Shown here piece by piece: positions 38,502-46,467 of a stretch of DNA of 64,000 nucleotides (positions are counted from its first letter, which is position 1; every line of letters starts with the position of its first letter). The stretch is from Thermodesulfovibrio sp. 3462-1 (GTDB lineage Bacteria; Nitrospirota; Thermodesulfovibrionia; Thermodesulfovibrionales; Thermodesulfovibrionaceae), in assembly GCF_040451425.1 (NCBI RefSeq), contig NZ_CP144374.1, forward strand, positions 248,001 to 312,000, in the 5' to 3' direction. The notes beneath the pieces are model-generated. The model searched no databases. It was given only the letters and a program-made list of their open reading frames with translations, and was not told the origin of the DNA. The position numbers and the translations under genes are program-made.

Positions 38502-39290
38502 TTATCTGTAAAACTCCTCAGCTATATCAACTCCGCATTTTAAATTACTAAGCCAGTTAAAAAATTTCTGAATGTGTTCTTTCTTGTAAATTATTGCTCC
38601 ATGCTGTGGCGCTATTCTTTCAATATTGAGTTTATTTATTTTTTCAAGATATTTTCTTATCACACTGTTTGATGCAAGATATCTCCGATGAAATCCCTCC
38701 ATGAGCTTTAAATGACTGTCAAAGTCTTCAACATATGGATATCTCTGTCCTTTTGGGAATATCGCTGCTCCAAGATCTCCTGTAAATAAAGTTTTTGAAC
38801 GGGGATCATAAACATGAAAATTGGCTACAGAGTGTAAGAAATGAGCAGGAATTATCTCAAGATAATCGCCTGAAGGAAGTTGAATACTTCCCCCGCCTTC
38901 CTCCAATGGGACAATTCTTGTCATATCAAATATCCCATAATGAGGAAGAAACCTAACCCACCACTTAGAAATATAAACTTTAGCAGATGTTACGCTGAGC
39001 CATAATGCCACACCAGAGGAGACATCAGGGTCCTGATGGGAAAAGAAAAGATGTTGAATTCTTTCAAGGTCAACATACCTTGATACATTTGCAACAACTC
39101 TTGGAAAAACATGAACACCACCCGGGTCAAGAATTACACCTACATTTTTATTTTCAATAAGATACTGATTTACCTGAACTAATCCTTCTTCTTCATTTTC
39201 TTCCCAGCCAAGCCAGATAAATTTATGGATTCCATCATCGTAAATAATATCTCCTCTTACAATGTCGACTTCTTTGTTTAATGCTGGCAT
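38502..39290 (-). CDS. ODP-type di-iron metallo-beta-lactamase-fold oxygen sensor
   Basis: A 262-residue protein of the flavodiiron-related MBL fold without a flavodoxin domain. Metal ligand motifs: [12 protein letters not shown] (HxDxD, about 85-95), [23 protein letters not shown] and PQHGAI. This pattern matches the oxygen-binding di-iron proteins (ODP) that in Treponema denticola act as an iron/oxygen sensor for a chemoreceptor lacking its own sensor. GGAGGAGC lies before the ATG. First gene of the leftward run; followed by the soluble chemoreceptor and the EAL protein. An ordinary MBL hydrolase or NO reductase-like role is the alternative. Confidence 0.82.
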   Translation of the reverse strand: MPALNKEVDIVRGDIIYDDGIHKFIWLGWEENEEEGLVQVNQYLIENKNVGVILDPGGVHVFPRVVANVSRYVDLERIQHLFFSHQDPDVSSGVALWLSVTSAKVYISKWWVRFLPHYGIFDMTRIVPLEEGGGSIQLPSGDYLEIIPAHFLHSVANFHVYDPRSKTLFTGDLGAAIFPKGQRYPYVEDFDSHLKLMEGFHRRYLASNSVIRKYLEKINKLNIERIAPQHGAIIYKKEHIQKFFNWLSNLKCGVDIAEEFYR

Positions 39291-39320
39291 ATTTGCTCCT
39301 CCTTTAATAATTTTTTAGAC

Positions 39321-39349
39321 AGAGCAAAATTGAAAAAAAATTTAGCTCT
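39321..39349 (-). promoter_or_regulatory. Inverted repeat in the ODP leader
   Basis: Arms AGAGCAAAATT (39321-39331) and AATTTAGCTCT (39339-39349) pair over 11 bases with one mismatch around a 7-base A-rich loop. It lies 31 to 59 bases upstream of the ODP start codon, within the probable 5' leader; TATAAT-like boxes lie further upstream. It could be an operator or an RNA hairpin. The rest of the 137-base gap shows nothing recognisable. Confidence 0.35.
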
Positions 39350-39427
39350 ATATTTATAATGCAGTATACCCCTCGCTAATGCTCGGGATTACAGAAAAAT
39401 GCTATCTTATTTTATCAAAATTATCAC

Positions 39428-42076
39428 CTACTGTAAAGCTTTTTTATTTCTGAAAGCTCTCAGCATATTTGCATGGTGAGGAGAGCCCTGCATTTTCACC
39501 TTATGGCATACCTCGCACTTCATCTCTGATGAGATTGGAAGAGGCGTTCCCTGATATTGCATGGGCTGAATATTGTCTCTATTTTTTCCAAACTCATTGA
39601 ATGCAGGATAAATTGCATGGGGAGAGCTGTGACAGGCTATGCAGGGAATTTTTTCAGTGTTTTCTTTTCTGTTTCTGTAAAGACCTGCAGTGTCGGTTGT
39701 CCATTTATTGAATGCTCTAACATTATTAGCAGGTTTCTGAAATCCCACATGACAACTAAGGCAATCAGGCTCCTGTATCCAGGGCGCTCTTGGTTTTATC
39801 TCTGAGATTGGTGTTTCAGGCTTTAGATTTCTAAGAAGAAGCTGAGCAGTTGTTGTACCTTCCTGAGACAATAAAACTGCAGAAGCATGCTCATCAAGTC
39901 TTCCATGACACCTGGTGCAACCAATTCCGATCTTTGCATGGATGTCTCTGTTACATCTTGTGTTACCTTTTGCATCATTGGGATGGCATAAGTTACAGGC
40001 TCTTTCATCTTTCCATGGTATATAGTTGGCATGCCATCCATGCATGGAGGCTGAAAAACTGTTGTGCCTCTTTATTCCCTTTGATTTAACAATAAAATCC
40101 TCATGACATTTCTGACACATAACAGGCTTTCCTTTAAGAGCATTTTCAAGAAGCTTTGTCCCATTATTTCTGTCATGAACTCTCAGGATGTTCTTAGCAG
40201 TATTATCAGATATACCTGAAATGCCATTCCATCTTGGAGCACCACTGTGACACTCAAAGCATCTGAGTTCCGTTGAAACAGGAGCAACAAATTTTGTGGT
40301 CTGTAAAATCCTGCCTGTAGATTTATGTATTGCCTTTGCTTTAAAAACTGGATAAGGATTAAATTTTCCGTCATCTCTATAAGGTAAGACAGGAATCCCC
40401 TCAGCCGAGAATATATTTCTTTCCTTATCATAATCAAATACTCCACTAAGACCTTTACCGGTAACTCCTGTATTTTCAGCCAGTTTTTTGCCTTTCAAAG
40501 ACTCAGAATACTTCCAGAACTCACTATGTCTGGATGGATTCTCATATCCTTTCTGGACTTCATAATGAATTTCTATGTTTTCTGAGACAATTTCTGGCTT
40601 TAAACCTCTTTTTATAAGCACTGCCTGGAAGGAACTTCCCGGATATAGGAATGAAAACCATTTGTCTGAATCAGTTATGCATTTCTCACCGAGCGTGCTC
40701 CAAGCAAGAAGGACATATTCATCCTTCTGGGAATTGAAGGATGGAATGGAGACTTCCTCCTGTATTGGTTTAAAATCTGTCTTTTTGTTTTCTCTTTTGT
40801 CATGAAGGCTTGCTATAAACTCTGCAAGAGCCTCCATCTCCTTTTCCGTTCCAATAAACTTGGGCATGTAATCGCGAACTTTACCCTGACCATAAATCTG
40901 AGATAGTATTCCAAGCTTTGTAAGTCCCTTTGTTTTTTCAACAATATCATTTTTAACCCCTCTGATTGTGTGGCAGCTTAAACATTGAAGATTAAATAGT
41001 TCTTTACCTGCAAGGAGTTTGTTTTTTTCTGTCACTTCTTTAATAGGACTCCATTTTGCATATTTGAGAAATCCTTCTTTATTAAGCCTTTCCTCATCTG
41101 TAACCAAGACAGAAGGTGAATACATGTATCCATAAATAACATATGGCTTTCTTGCATACTCTCTTATATATTCAAAACCACCAATCCATGCGAGACCAAT
41201 TAAAACAAGTATAAACACTGCAATCTGCTGAAGCTTTCTTGAAGTTTTCATTATGAAAATGAGTGTTAGAAGATAAATCAGAACTGACGAGACTATAAAG
41301 ACATTGACTGCGTTGGCGGTCTGTCTATTAAGCCAGAAATTGGTCAATCTTGCATTTTCTGGAATTGCATAAAAATACCAGAATCCTGAAATTATCAGGA
41401 AGGCAAGAGGCATATAAAGCCATTTTGCACAATATCTTAGAAGTTTATCTCTAAAATCACTCTGGGGCATAGATACTGCTGTAATAAATCCGAAAAGACC
41501 TGCGAACATAATGCATACTGCAGTTCTGAAAACAACACCTGGAAGATTTGTGGGATTGAAAAATCCATCCCAGAAGTTATAACTTCGGAGCCACTCTCCA
41601 GGAGTGAGCATAAAAGTTATAATTCCATTAATTATGAAAAGACTTAACCACGCTGCAGCTGCGTAAATAAAAGCAATTCTCAGGCGATTTTTATCAGAAA
41701 GTGTTTCGAATTTGTAGTGATAAATAAGCAATGAGACGATTTCAACGAGGAAGAAAACCCACTCAATTGCCCAGGCAAATACAAAAGTATGAATTAGCAC
41801 AGAAGTTGCCCAGGGACTTGAAAGAGCAATAATAAACCATATTCCAACACCTGTTACTCCACCAAAAACCATTGTAAGAAGCAGGAAAAACCAGATATGT
41901 TTACGTACATACTGTCTAAGTTCGTAATTTTTTTCCCGTACACTTTTTAAATCTGTAAGCCATAAAAATATTCCACCGCCTACTGCAAAATGTGCGACAA
42001 AGACGTGAAGAACAGCAATTACTGCAATTAAAGTTCCTGAATTGAGATAATATAATTGCCAAACAGGATAATTCAT
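39428..42076 (-). CDS. Cytochrome bd subunit I-like membrane protein fused to octahaem cytochrome c
   Basis: An 882-residue fusion. Residues 1-330 hold about 8 membrane segments with CydA-like features: early histidines (His24, His29), the AIEWVFFLVEI helix and GFEYIREYARKPYVIYGYM, which resembles the GRQPW-VYG end of CydA. The rest is extracytoplasmic with eight CxxCH haem-binding motifs (Cys at 365, 606, 654, 694, 720, 772, 812, 854). The first haem sits in a small class I-like domain; a roughly 150-residue block with LAWSTLGEKC and GIPVLPYRDDG separates it from the other seven. Likely it moves electrons between quinol and a periplasmic haem wire; whether it reduces oxygen is unknown. ATGA overlap with the gene upstream. 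Confidence 0.85.
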   Translation of the reverse strand: MNYPVWQLYYLNSGTLIAVIAVLHVFVAHFAVGGGIFLWLTDLKSVREKNYELRQYVRKHIWFFLLLTMVFGGVTGVGIWFIIALSSPWATSVLIHTFVFAWAIEWVFFLVEIVSLLIYHYKFETLSDKNRLRIAFIYAAAAWLSLFIINGIITFMLTPGEWLRSYNFWDGFFNPTNLPGVVFRTAVCIMFAGLFGFITAVSMPQSDFRDKLLRYCAKWLYMPLAFLIISGFWYFYAIPENARLTNFWLNRQTANAVNVFIVSSVLIYLLTLIFIMKTSRKLQQIAVFILVLIGLAWIGGFEYIREYARKPYVIYGYMYSPSVLVTDEERLNKEGFLKYAKWSPIKEVTEKNKLLAGKELFNLQCLSCHTIRGVKNDIVEKTKGLTKLGILSQIYGQGKVRDYMPKFIGTEKEMEALAEFIASLHDKRENKKTDFKPIQEEVSIPSFNSQKDEYVLLAWSTLGEKCITDSDKWFSFLYPGSSFQAVLIKRGLKPEIVSENIEIHYEVQKGYENPSRHSEFWKYSESLKGKKLAENTGVTGKGLSGVFDYDKERNIFSAEGIPVLPYRDDGKFNPYPVFKAKAIHKSTGRILQTTKFVAPVSTELRCFECHSGAPRWNGISGISDNTAKNILRVHDRNNGTKLLENALKGKPVMCQKCHEDFIVKSKGIKRHNSFSASMHGWHANYIPWKDERACNLCHPNDAKGNTRCNRDIHAKIGIGCTRCHGRLDEHASAVLLSQEGTTTAQLLLRNLKPETPISEIKPRAPWIQEPDCLSCHVGFQKPANNVRAFNKWTTDTAGLYRNRKENTEKIPCIACHSSPHAIYPAFNEFGKNRDNIQPMQYQGTPLPISSEMKCEVCHKVKMQGSPHHANMLRAFRNKKALQ

Positions 42077-43137
42077 TTTTTTGCCTCTTTGAAAAAGGCA
42101 AGTTTAAGCATGTAAATAATAACTCCAACGCCTGCAAATAAAATCAGAAGAAAGATAACAAAAACATCCCACTGAGGATTAATCTTTAGCTCAGAAATCT
42201 TGAAATAATCACCAAGCTGAAAAATCCTTAGGTTGTAGCGATTTATAATCATAGCAAGAATAGTAAGAGTAAGAAAAACCAGGGTAAAGTTCAACTTTTC
42301 TTTAAATCCTGAAATCATTGCAGCTGTAGCAAAGACTATTCCTGAGATAAACACTAAAGTGGCTAAAAAATCACCACCCATAAATTGAAGCATGACTTTT
42401 TTTGGAAGAGTTAAAAGGAATAAAATTCCAATAAACATTTGAACCACTGTGGCATAACTGAATATTTTCAATCCTTCTTTAATTTTCATACTTTGTATTT
42501 TTTTATCCGTACTTTTTGTAAGTTTATTATAAACAGCATAAAAAATACCTCCCACAGCTAAAGAAGCAACAATAAAGTGGAAATATCTTGGATATATGGT
42601 TATTTCTTTCCACAGTAGAATTGTTCCGTCTCTTTTTTCAAAGTATTGAGGCCATTTTTGAGGCTCTTCCATGAGTGTGAGATTGTTAACCAGAATAAAG
42701 GCAATGTAAAGCAGTATAAAAATCACAATTAAAAGAGACAGGTTTGCCAAAGTAGAGGCTTCAACTTTCCTGTAGTAGAAATAGGATGCATAGTAGGCAA
42801 CTATAAGCGATGGAATAATCAATATCCAGAAAGTTCCAAGAAGCACAGAACTGGTGTAGAAAAAATGCCCAAAAACAACCTGAATGAACAAAAGAGCAGG
42901 GATAGCCATATTTATCGCAATAGCAAAAAGAATGGGAATTTTTTGTGCAATTAGTTTTTTTATCTCCAGAGTTTCACCTGTAGCAGATAAATTTTTATAA
43001 ATGATTATTAAACTCAATCCAATAATAGAATTTACAAGCACGATATGAATCATGAAAAAAAACTGTTCAAACAGAATCAAAATCTGCGCAGGCGCAGGAA
43101 TGCTTTCAGTATATGGAATCAGATTTTTAATCTCCAT
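42073..43137 (-). CDS. Polytopic membrane partner of the bd-like/octahaem protein
   Basis: A 354-residue protein with about 9 hydrophobic segments and few soluble parts. No CxxCH motif is present. Histidines near helices (in FFMIHIVLV, VVFGHFFYT, PRYFHFIVA) could ligate haem b. It is not recognisable as CydB by eye, yet its place directly upstream and in ATGA overlap with the CydA-like protein, and similar helix content, suggest the second membrane subunit of the same complex. First gene of the module, with its own promoter and no Shine-Dalgarno sequence. Confidence 0.75.
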   Translation of the reverse strand: MEIKNLIPYTESIPAPAQILILFEQFFFMIHIVLVNSIIGLSLIIIYKNLSATGETLEIKKLIAQKIPILFAIAINMAIPALLFIQVVFGHFFYTSSVLLGTFWILIIPSLIVAYYASYFYYRKVEASTLANLSLLIVIFILLYIAFILVNNLTLMEEPQKWPQYFEKRDGTILLWKEITIYPRYFHFIVASLAVGGIFYAVYNKLTKSTDKKIQSMKIKEGLKIFSYATVVQMFIGILFLLTLPKKVMLQFMGGDFLATLVFISGIVFATAAMISGFKEKLNFTLVFLTLTILAMIINRYNLRIFQLGDYFKISELKINPQWDVFVIFLLILFAGVGVIIYMLKLAFFKEAKK

Positions 43138-43146
43138 TTTCTGGAA

Positions 43147-43175
43147 ATTATATCAAATAATTTGATAGAATTCAA
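43147..43175 (-). promoter_or_regulatory. Promoter of the bd-like cytochrome module
   Basis: On the minus strand TTGAAT (43175-43170) and TATAAT (43152-43147) are 17 bases apart. The -10 box ends 9 bases before the ATG at 43137, and no ribosome-binding site lies between, so the transcript is nearly or fully leaderless. Confidence 0.55.
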
Positions 43176-43176
43176 C

Positions 43177-43902
43177 TTAATCTTTAAGTTTTTCCTCTAT
43201 ATGGGTGCAGATTCCATGAAGAAGTCTCAACTCCCAGAATGTAAGAGCTGTTCTTCCAAAAAGATGCCTGAAATTGTTGATTATTCTTTTTTCAAGATCA
43301 GGATTATCAGGTATATAACCGATTTTTTTTAAAACACTAAAAAATCTTTCATAAAATTTATTTAACTCCTGCTGGTCAACATAAAACTGACGTTGCATAT
43401 GAAAATCTTTTATTTCTTCGCATCGCATAAGCTCATAAGCAACAATCAATACTGCTTGAGCAAGATTTAAAGATGGCTGAAGCTCTGATGTAGGAATTGT
43501 CATGAGATATCCGCACTTTTCAACTTCTTTATTAAAAAGTCCTTTATCTTCCCGTCCAAACAGTATGGCAACTCTGTTGTCCTGAGATATTTCATAAATT
43601 CTTTTTACTCCATCTCTTACATCCAGAATTGCACCTCTTTTTGAGCCTCTTCTGCGAGTTGTTCCAACTACGACTGCTTTGTCTTTGAGAGCATTGTCAA
43701 GTTCTTTATAAACTTCAGCTTTTTCAAGAATATCTTTGCTTGCCCATGCCATCCAGTAAGCTTCATCTGTTAGGGGTGCAGGATTTATAAGGATAAGATT
43801 TTTGAAACCCATGTTTTTTATTGCTCTTGCAGAAGAGCCAATGTTTCCTGATTCCTTTGGCTCAACTAAGACAAAATAGATATTTTCTTTCCATGAAGTC
43901 AT
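43177..43902 (-). CDS. trmJ: TrmJ-type tRNA/rRNA 2'-O-methyltransferase (SPOUT)
   Basis: A 241-residue SpoU/TrmH superfamily enzyme. NIGSSARAIKNMGF, LFGREDKGLFN and the knot region IPTSELQPSLNLAQAVLIVAY define the family; the Trp-rich ALTDEAYWMAW segment and C-terminal helical extension fit TrmJ, which methylates position 32 of tRNAs. ATG start 1 base after the xseB stop codon on the minus strand. Last gene of the pdxJ-xseA-xseB-trmJ unit. Confidence 0.88.
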   Translation of the reverse strand: MTSWKENIYFVLVEPKESGNIGSSARAIKNMGFKNLILINPAPLTDEAYWMAWASKDILEKAEVYKELDNALKDKAVVVGTTRRRGSKRGAILDVRDGVKRIYEISQDNRVAILFGREDKGLFNKEVEKCGYLMTIPTSELQPSLNLAQAVLIVAYELMRCEEIKDFHMQRQFYVDQQELNKFYERFFSVLKKIGYIPDNPDLEKRIINNFRHLFGRTALTFWELRLLHGICTHIEEKLKD

Positions 43903-44124
43903 TTAAAAGGGTTCGCTCTCTGTAGAATCTGGCTGTTCAAGCTCAATTAGGGTTTTATGAAGTTCTTCCTCTGCAGTTTTTAATTTGCCCTTGCAAAAAC
44001 GAATAAGCTCTGTTGCTCTTTTTACTTTTTCAACAAGCACATCAACATCAACTTCCTGTGATTCTATAAACTTAAGAATTTCTTCAATCTCTTTCATTGC
44101 CTTAGAATAACTTAAGTTCTCCAT
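43903..44124 (-). CDS. xseB: Exodeoxyribonuclease VII small subunit
   Basis: A 73-residue helical protein. SYSKAMKEIEEILKFIESQE, a central VDVLVEKVKRATELIRFCKG helix and a LKTAEEEL end are typical of XseB. It forms the ExoVII complex with XseA, which degrades single-stranded DNA. It overlaps the xseA 3' end by 23 bases, and the ribosome-binding site lies in that gene. Confidence 0.92.
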   Translation of the reverse strand: MENLSYSKAMKEIEEILKFIESQEVDVDVLVEKVKRATELIRFCKGKLKTAEEELHKTLIELEQPDSTESEPF

Positions 44125-45568
44125 TGTTTTCCTCCTTATTGGTTACAGTTGCTGAAATCTTTCCTTTGTAAAGCTGAATCTGAATATTAGCCCTGAGAGG
44201 GACTTCCCCGGAATTCTTCAAAACTTTTCCATTTAAATAAGTAATACTGTAGCCTCTTTTTAAGATATTTTCAGGGCTAAGAAGACGAAGTTTCTCATTA
44301 ACTCTTTCTATTTGAATATTTTTCAATGAAAGCGTGTTTTTCAGCTTTGTAAAAAGGCTGTCTTTGTAAGAGCTTATTCTGAAATTCTGTTTCGCCATGT
44401 TTTCGTTAATTTTCATTTTTACTTTATTGTTAATGTTTGTGAGCTCCACTTCCTGCGCTGTCAGTATTAGATTTGTTTTTTTATAAAGCTGCTGTTTAAC
44501 TTTGAAAAGAAATTCTCTTTCACTGTGAACCCTTTTTAAAACATTATTATGCACTTCACTTACGATTAGATTCATTTTCTGTAAAATTTTTTCTCTTGAG
44601 TTTTTCACAGCTAGCTTGAATCTTTCCTCAATGCTTTGATTTTTTGAAATCTCAACACTTAGAAAATTCTCAGCTCTGTGAATAATTCTCTGTCTCAGAG
44701 TATCAAGCCTTGAGTCAAAATCAACTGCTCTGTCAAGTATGAATTTAGCAACCTCAGATGGAGTTTTAAAAGACATTGATGCAACACGGTCTGCTACAGT
44801 TTCATCTCTTGTATGACCTATTCCTGTAAATACAGGGACCGGCATTAAAGCCATTGTTTTTGCAAGTTCATAATCATTGAAAATTGCTAAATCAGCAACA
44901 GAGCCACCACCACGAATTAAAACTACAGCATCAAAATTCTTAGCTTCAAAAGCACATCTTTGAAATGCAGCCATTAAAGAGGCAACGGCAGAGTCTCCCT
45001 GAACAAAAGCATCAAAAAGTTTTGTATAAAACTTAAAGCCATATTTGTTTCCCTTTAAAATTTTTAAAAAGTCCTCATATCCAGCTGCAGATTCACTGGA
45101 GACAATTGCAATTCTCTGAATTATAACAGGGATCTCAATAAGCTTATTTCTGTCAATGAAGCCTTCTCGGGTAAGTCTTTCTATTGTTTCTTTCTTTTTT
45201 AAAGCCATTTCTCCGAGGCTGAAAGAGGGATCAATCTGATAAATACTTATTTTAAAACCATATTTTTCATGAAAAGTTGCTTTGCCAAGAAAAAGAATTT
45301 TTATTCCCTTCTGAAGCTCCATACCGGTTTTTAGATAAAAGTTATGAACAGTTTCTACATTTCTGCTCCATACTACAGCATCGCATTTTGCAACAATTTC
45401 ATTGTCTTTTTTTTCAACAAGCTCAATCCAGTAATGCCCATTTTTATCAGAATCTATTTTTGCTATTTCAGCAACAATCCATTGATAATCAGAGATTTCT
45501 TGAATAAGTTCTTTAATCTCATTTAGATATTGTGAGAGTGTTTGATAGGTTACATCCACATTAAACAT
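44102..45568 (-). CDS. xseA: Exodeoxyribonuclease VII large subunit
   Basis: A 488-residue nuclease subunit. N-terminal OB fold (WIVAEIAKIDSDKNGHYWIEL), catalytic domain with IVSSESAAGYEDFLKIL, VVLIRGGGSVADLAIFND and the conserved PVFTGIGHTRDETVADRVAS block, long coiled-coil arm (about 280-400) and a C-terminal segment with LRLLSPENILKRGYSITYL. All are normal for XseA. It overlaps pdxJ by 8 bases. Confidence 0.95.
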   Translation of the reverse strand: MFNVDVTYQTLSQYLNEIKELIQEISDYQWIVAEIAKIDSDKNGHYWIELVEKKDNEIVAKCDAVVWSRNVETVHNFYLKTGMELQKGIKILFLGKATFHEKYGFKISIYQIDPSFSLGEMALKKKETIERLTREGFIDRNKLIEIPVIIQRIAIVSSESAAGYEDFLKILKGNKYGFKFYTKLFDAFVQGDSAVASLMAAFQRCAFEAKNFDAVVLIRGGGSVADLAIFNDYELAKTMALMPVPVFTGIGHTRDETVADRVASMSFKTPSEVAKFILDRAVDFDSRLDTLRQRIIHRAENFLSVEISKNQSIEERFKLAVKNSREKILQKMNLIVSEVHNNVLKRVHSEREFLFKVKQQLYKKTNLILTAQEVELTNINNKVKMKINENMAKQNFRISSYKDSLFTKLKNTLSLKNIQIERVNEKLRLLSPENILKRGYSITYLNGKVLKNSGEVPLRANIQIQLYKGKISATVTNKEENNGELKLF

Positions 45569-46289
45569 TCATACATGCCTCTTTAATAAGATTTTTCATC
45601 TCTCTGACAGCTTCTTCAATTCCAACCAGAACAGCCCTTGCAATTATGCTGTGGCCAATGTAAAGTCCTCTTAATCCTTTTATTGCAGCAACTGGTTTTA
45701 CATTGTAGTAATTTAATCCATGCCCTGCATTTGTCTTAAGTCCAAGATTCAATGAATATGCAACTGCATCTTTAATTCTTTCAAGTTCTTTAAGCTGACT
45801 CTGTCGTCTTGTTTCAGAATAATATCCTGTATGAATCTCAACCATGTCTGCTCCGATTTCTTTTGAGCATTCAATAGAGGCTCTGTCAGGATTTATAAAA
45901 AGACTTACAGGAATTCCTCCATCTTTAATTTTTTTTATAGCTTCCTTAAGAGAATCTTTAAGTTCAATAACATTTAAGCCACCTTCTGTTGTAAGTTCCT
46001 GCCTTTTTTCTGGAACGAGGGTTACCATATCAGGTTTAACATTAAGAGCAATATTTATCATTTCTTCTGTGGCAGCCATCTCAAGATTAAGCTCGCATGG
46101 GACAACTTCTCTAAGAATTTTTAAATCCCTGTCCTGAATGTGTCTGCGGTCTTCTCTTAGATGAACTGTTATCCCATCAGCTCCGCCAAGTATTGCCAGT
46201 GTTGCAGCCATTGCAGGATCAGGCTCAAAGGTTTTTCGTGCTTGCCTAACAGTGGCAACATGATCAACATTTACTCCTAAGATAACCAT
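45561..46289 (-). CDS. pdxJ: Pyridoxine 5'-phosphate synthase
   Basis: A 242-residue TIM-barrel enzyme of the DXP-dependent vitamin B6 pathway. LGVNVDHVATVRQARKT, ITVHLREDRRHIQDRD, the catalytic glutamate in VTLVPEKRQELTTEGG and the NAGHGLNYYNVKP end are all intact. GGAGGT lies 8 bases before the ATG, and a good promoter is at 46321-46350. PdxA, its partner, is not in the window. Confidence 0.95.
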   Translation of the reverse strand: MVILGVNVDHVATVRQARKTFEPDPAMAATLAILGGADGITVHLREDRRHIQDRDLKILREVVPCELNLEMAATEEMINIALNVKPDMVTLVPEKRQELTTEGGLNVIELKDSLKEAIKKIKDGGIPVSLFINPDRASIECSKEIGADMVEIHTGYYSETRRQSQLKELERIKDAVAYSLNLGLKTNAGHGLNYYNVKPVAAIKGLRGLYIGHSIIARAVLVGIEEAVREMKNLIKEACMNV

Positions 46290-46320
46290 AATTAAACCTC
46301 CGAAAAGAGTAATTGATTTG

Positions 46321-46350
46321 ATTATATCAATTTTTTTGAAAAGTTGACAA
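46321..46350 (-). promoter_or_regulatory. Promoter of pdxJ-xseA-xseB-trmJ
   Basis: Minus-strand TTGTCA (46350-46345) and TATAAT (46326-46321), 18 bases apart. Predicted transcript starts near 46314, giving a short leader with GGAGGT. A cluster of TTGAAC repeats lies directly upstream. Confidence 0.55.
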
Positions 46351-46377
46351 AAACCTGGTTTGTCCTCAGATTGCCGA

Positions 46378-46431
46378 TTGAACCCTTGAACATTTTAACA
46401 ATCTTGAACAATTTTTTTGAACCCTTGAACA
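46378..46431. repeat. TTGAAC repeat cluster upstream of the pdxJ promoter
   Basis: Five TTGAAC elements in 54 bases, including two identical 15-base copies of TTGAACCCTTGAACA (46378-46392 and 46417-46431) and a CTTGAACA at 46403-46410 between them. CTTGAACA elements recur 18 and 21 bases apart. They lie just upstream of the pdxJ -35 box. The rest of the 178-base gap shows nothing else clear. Confidence 0.6.
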
Positions 46432-46467
46432 ATTTTTAAAACTGATGAAGTCTGAACAGGAACTGGC

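Noticed and set aside
39370-39395. CCCCTCGC...GCTCGGG as a terminator of the bd-like module
   Set aside because: The arms do not pair fully (CTC against CTC in the centre) and there is no T-run on the minus strand at the right side.
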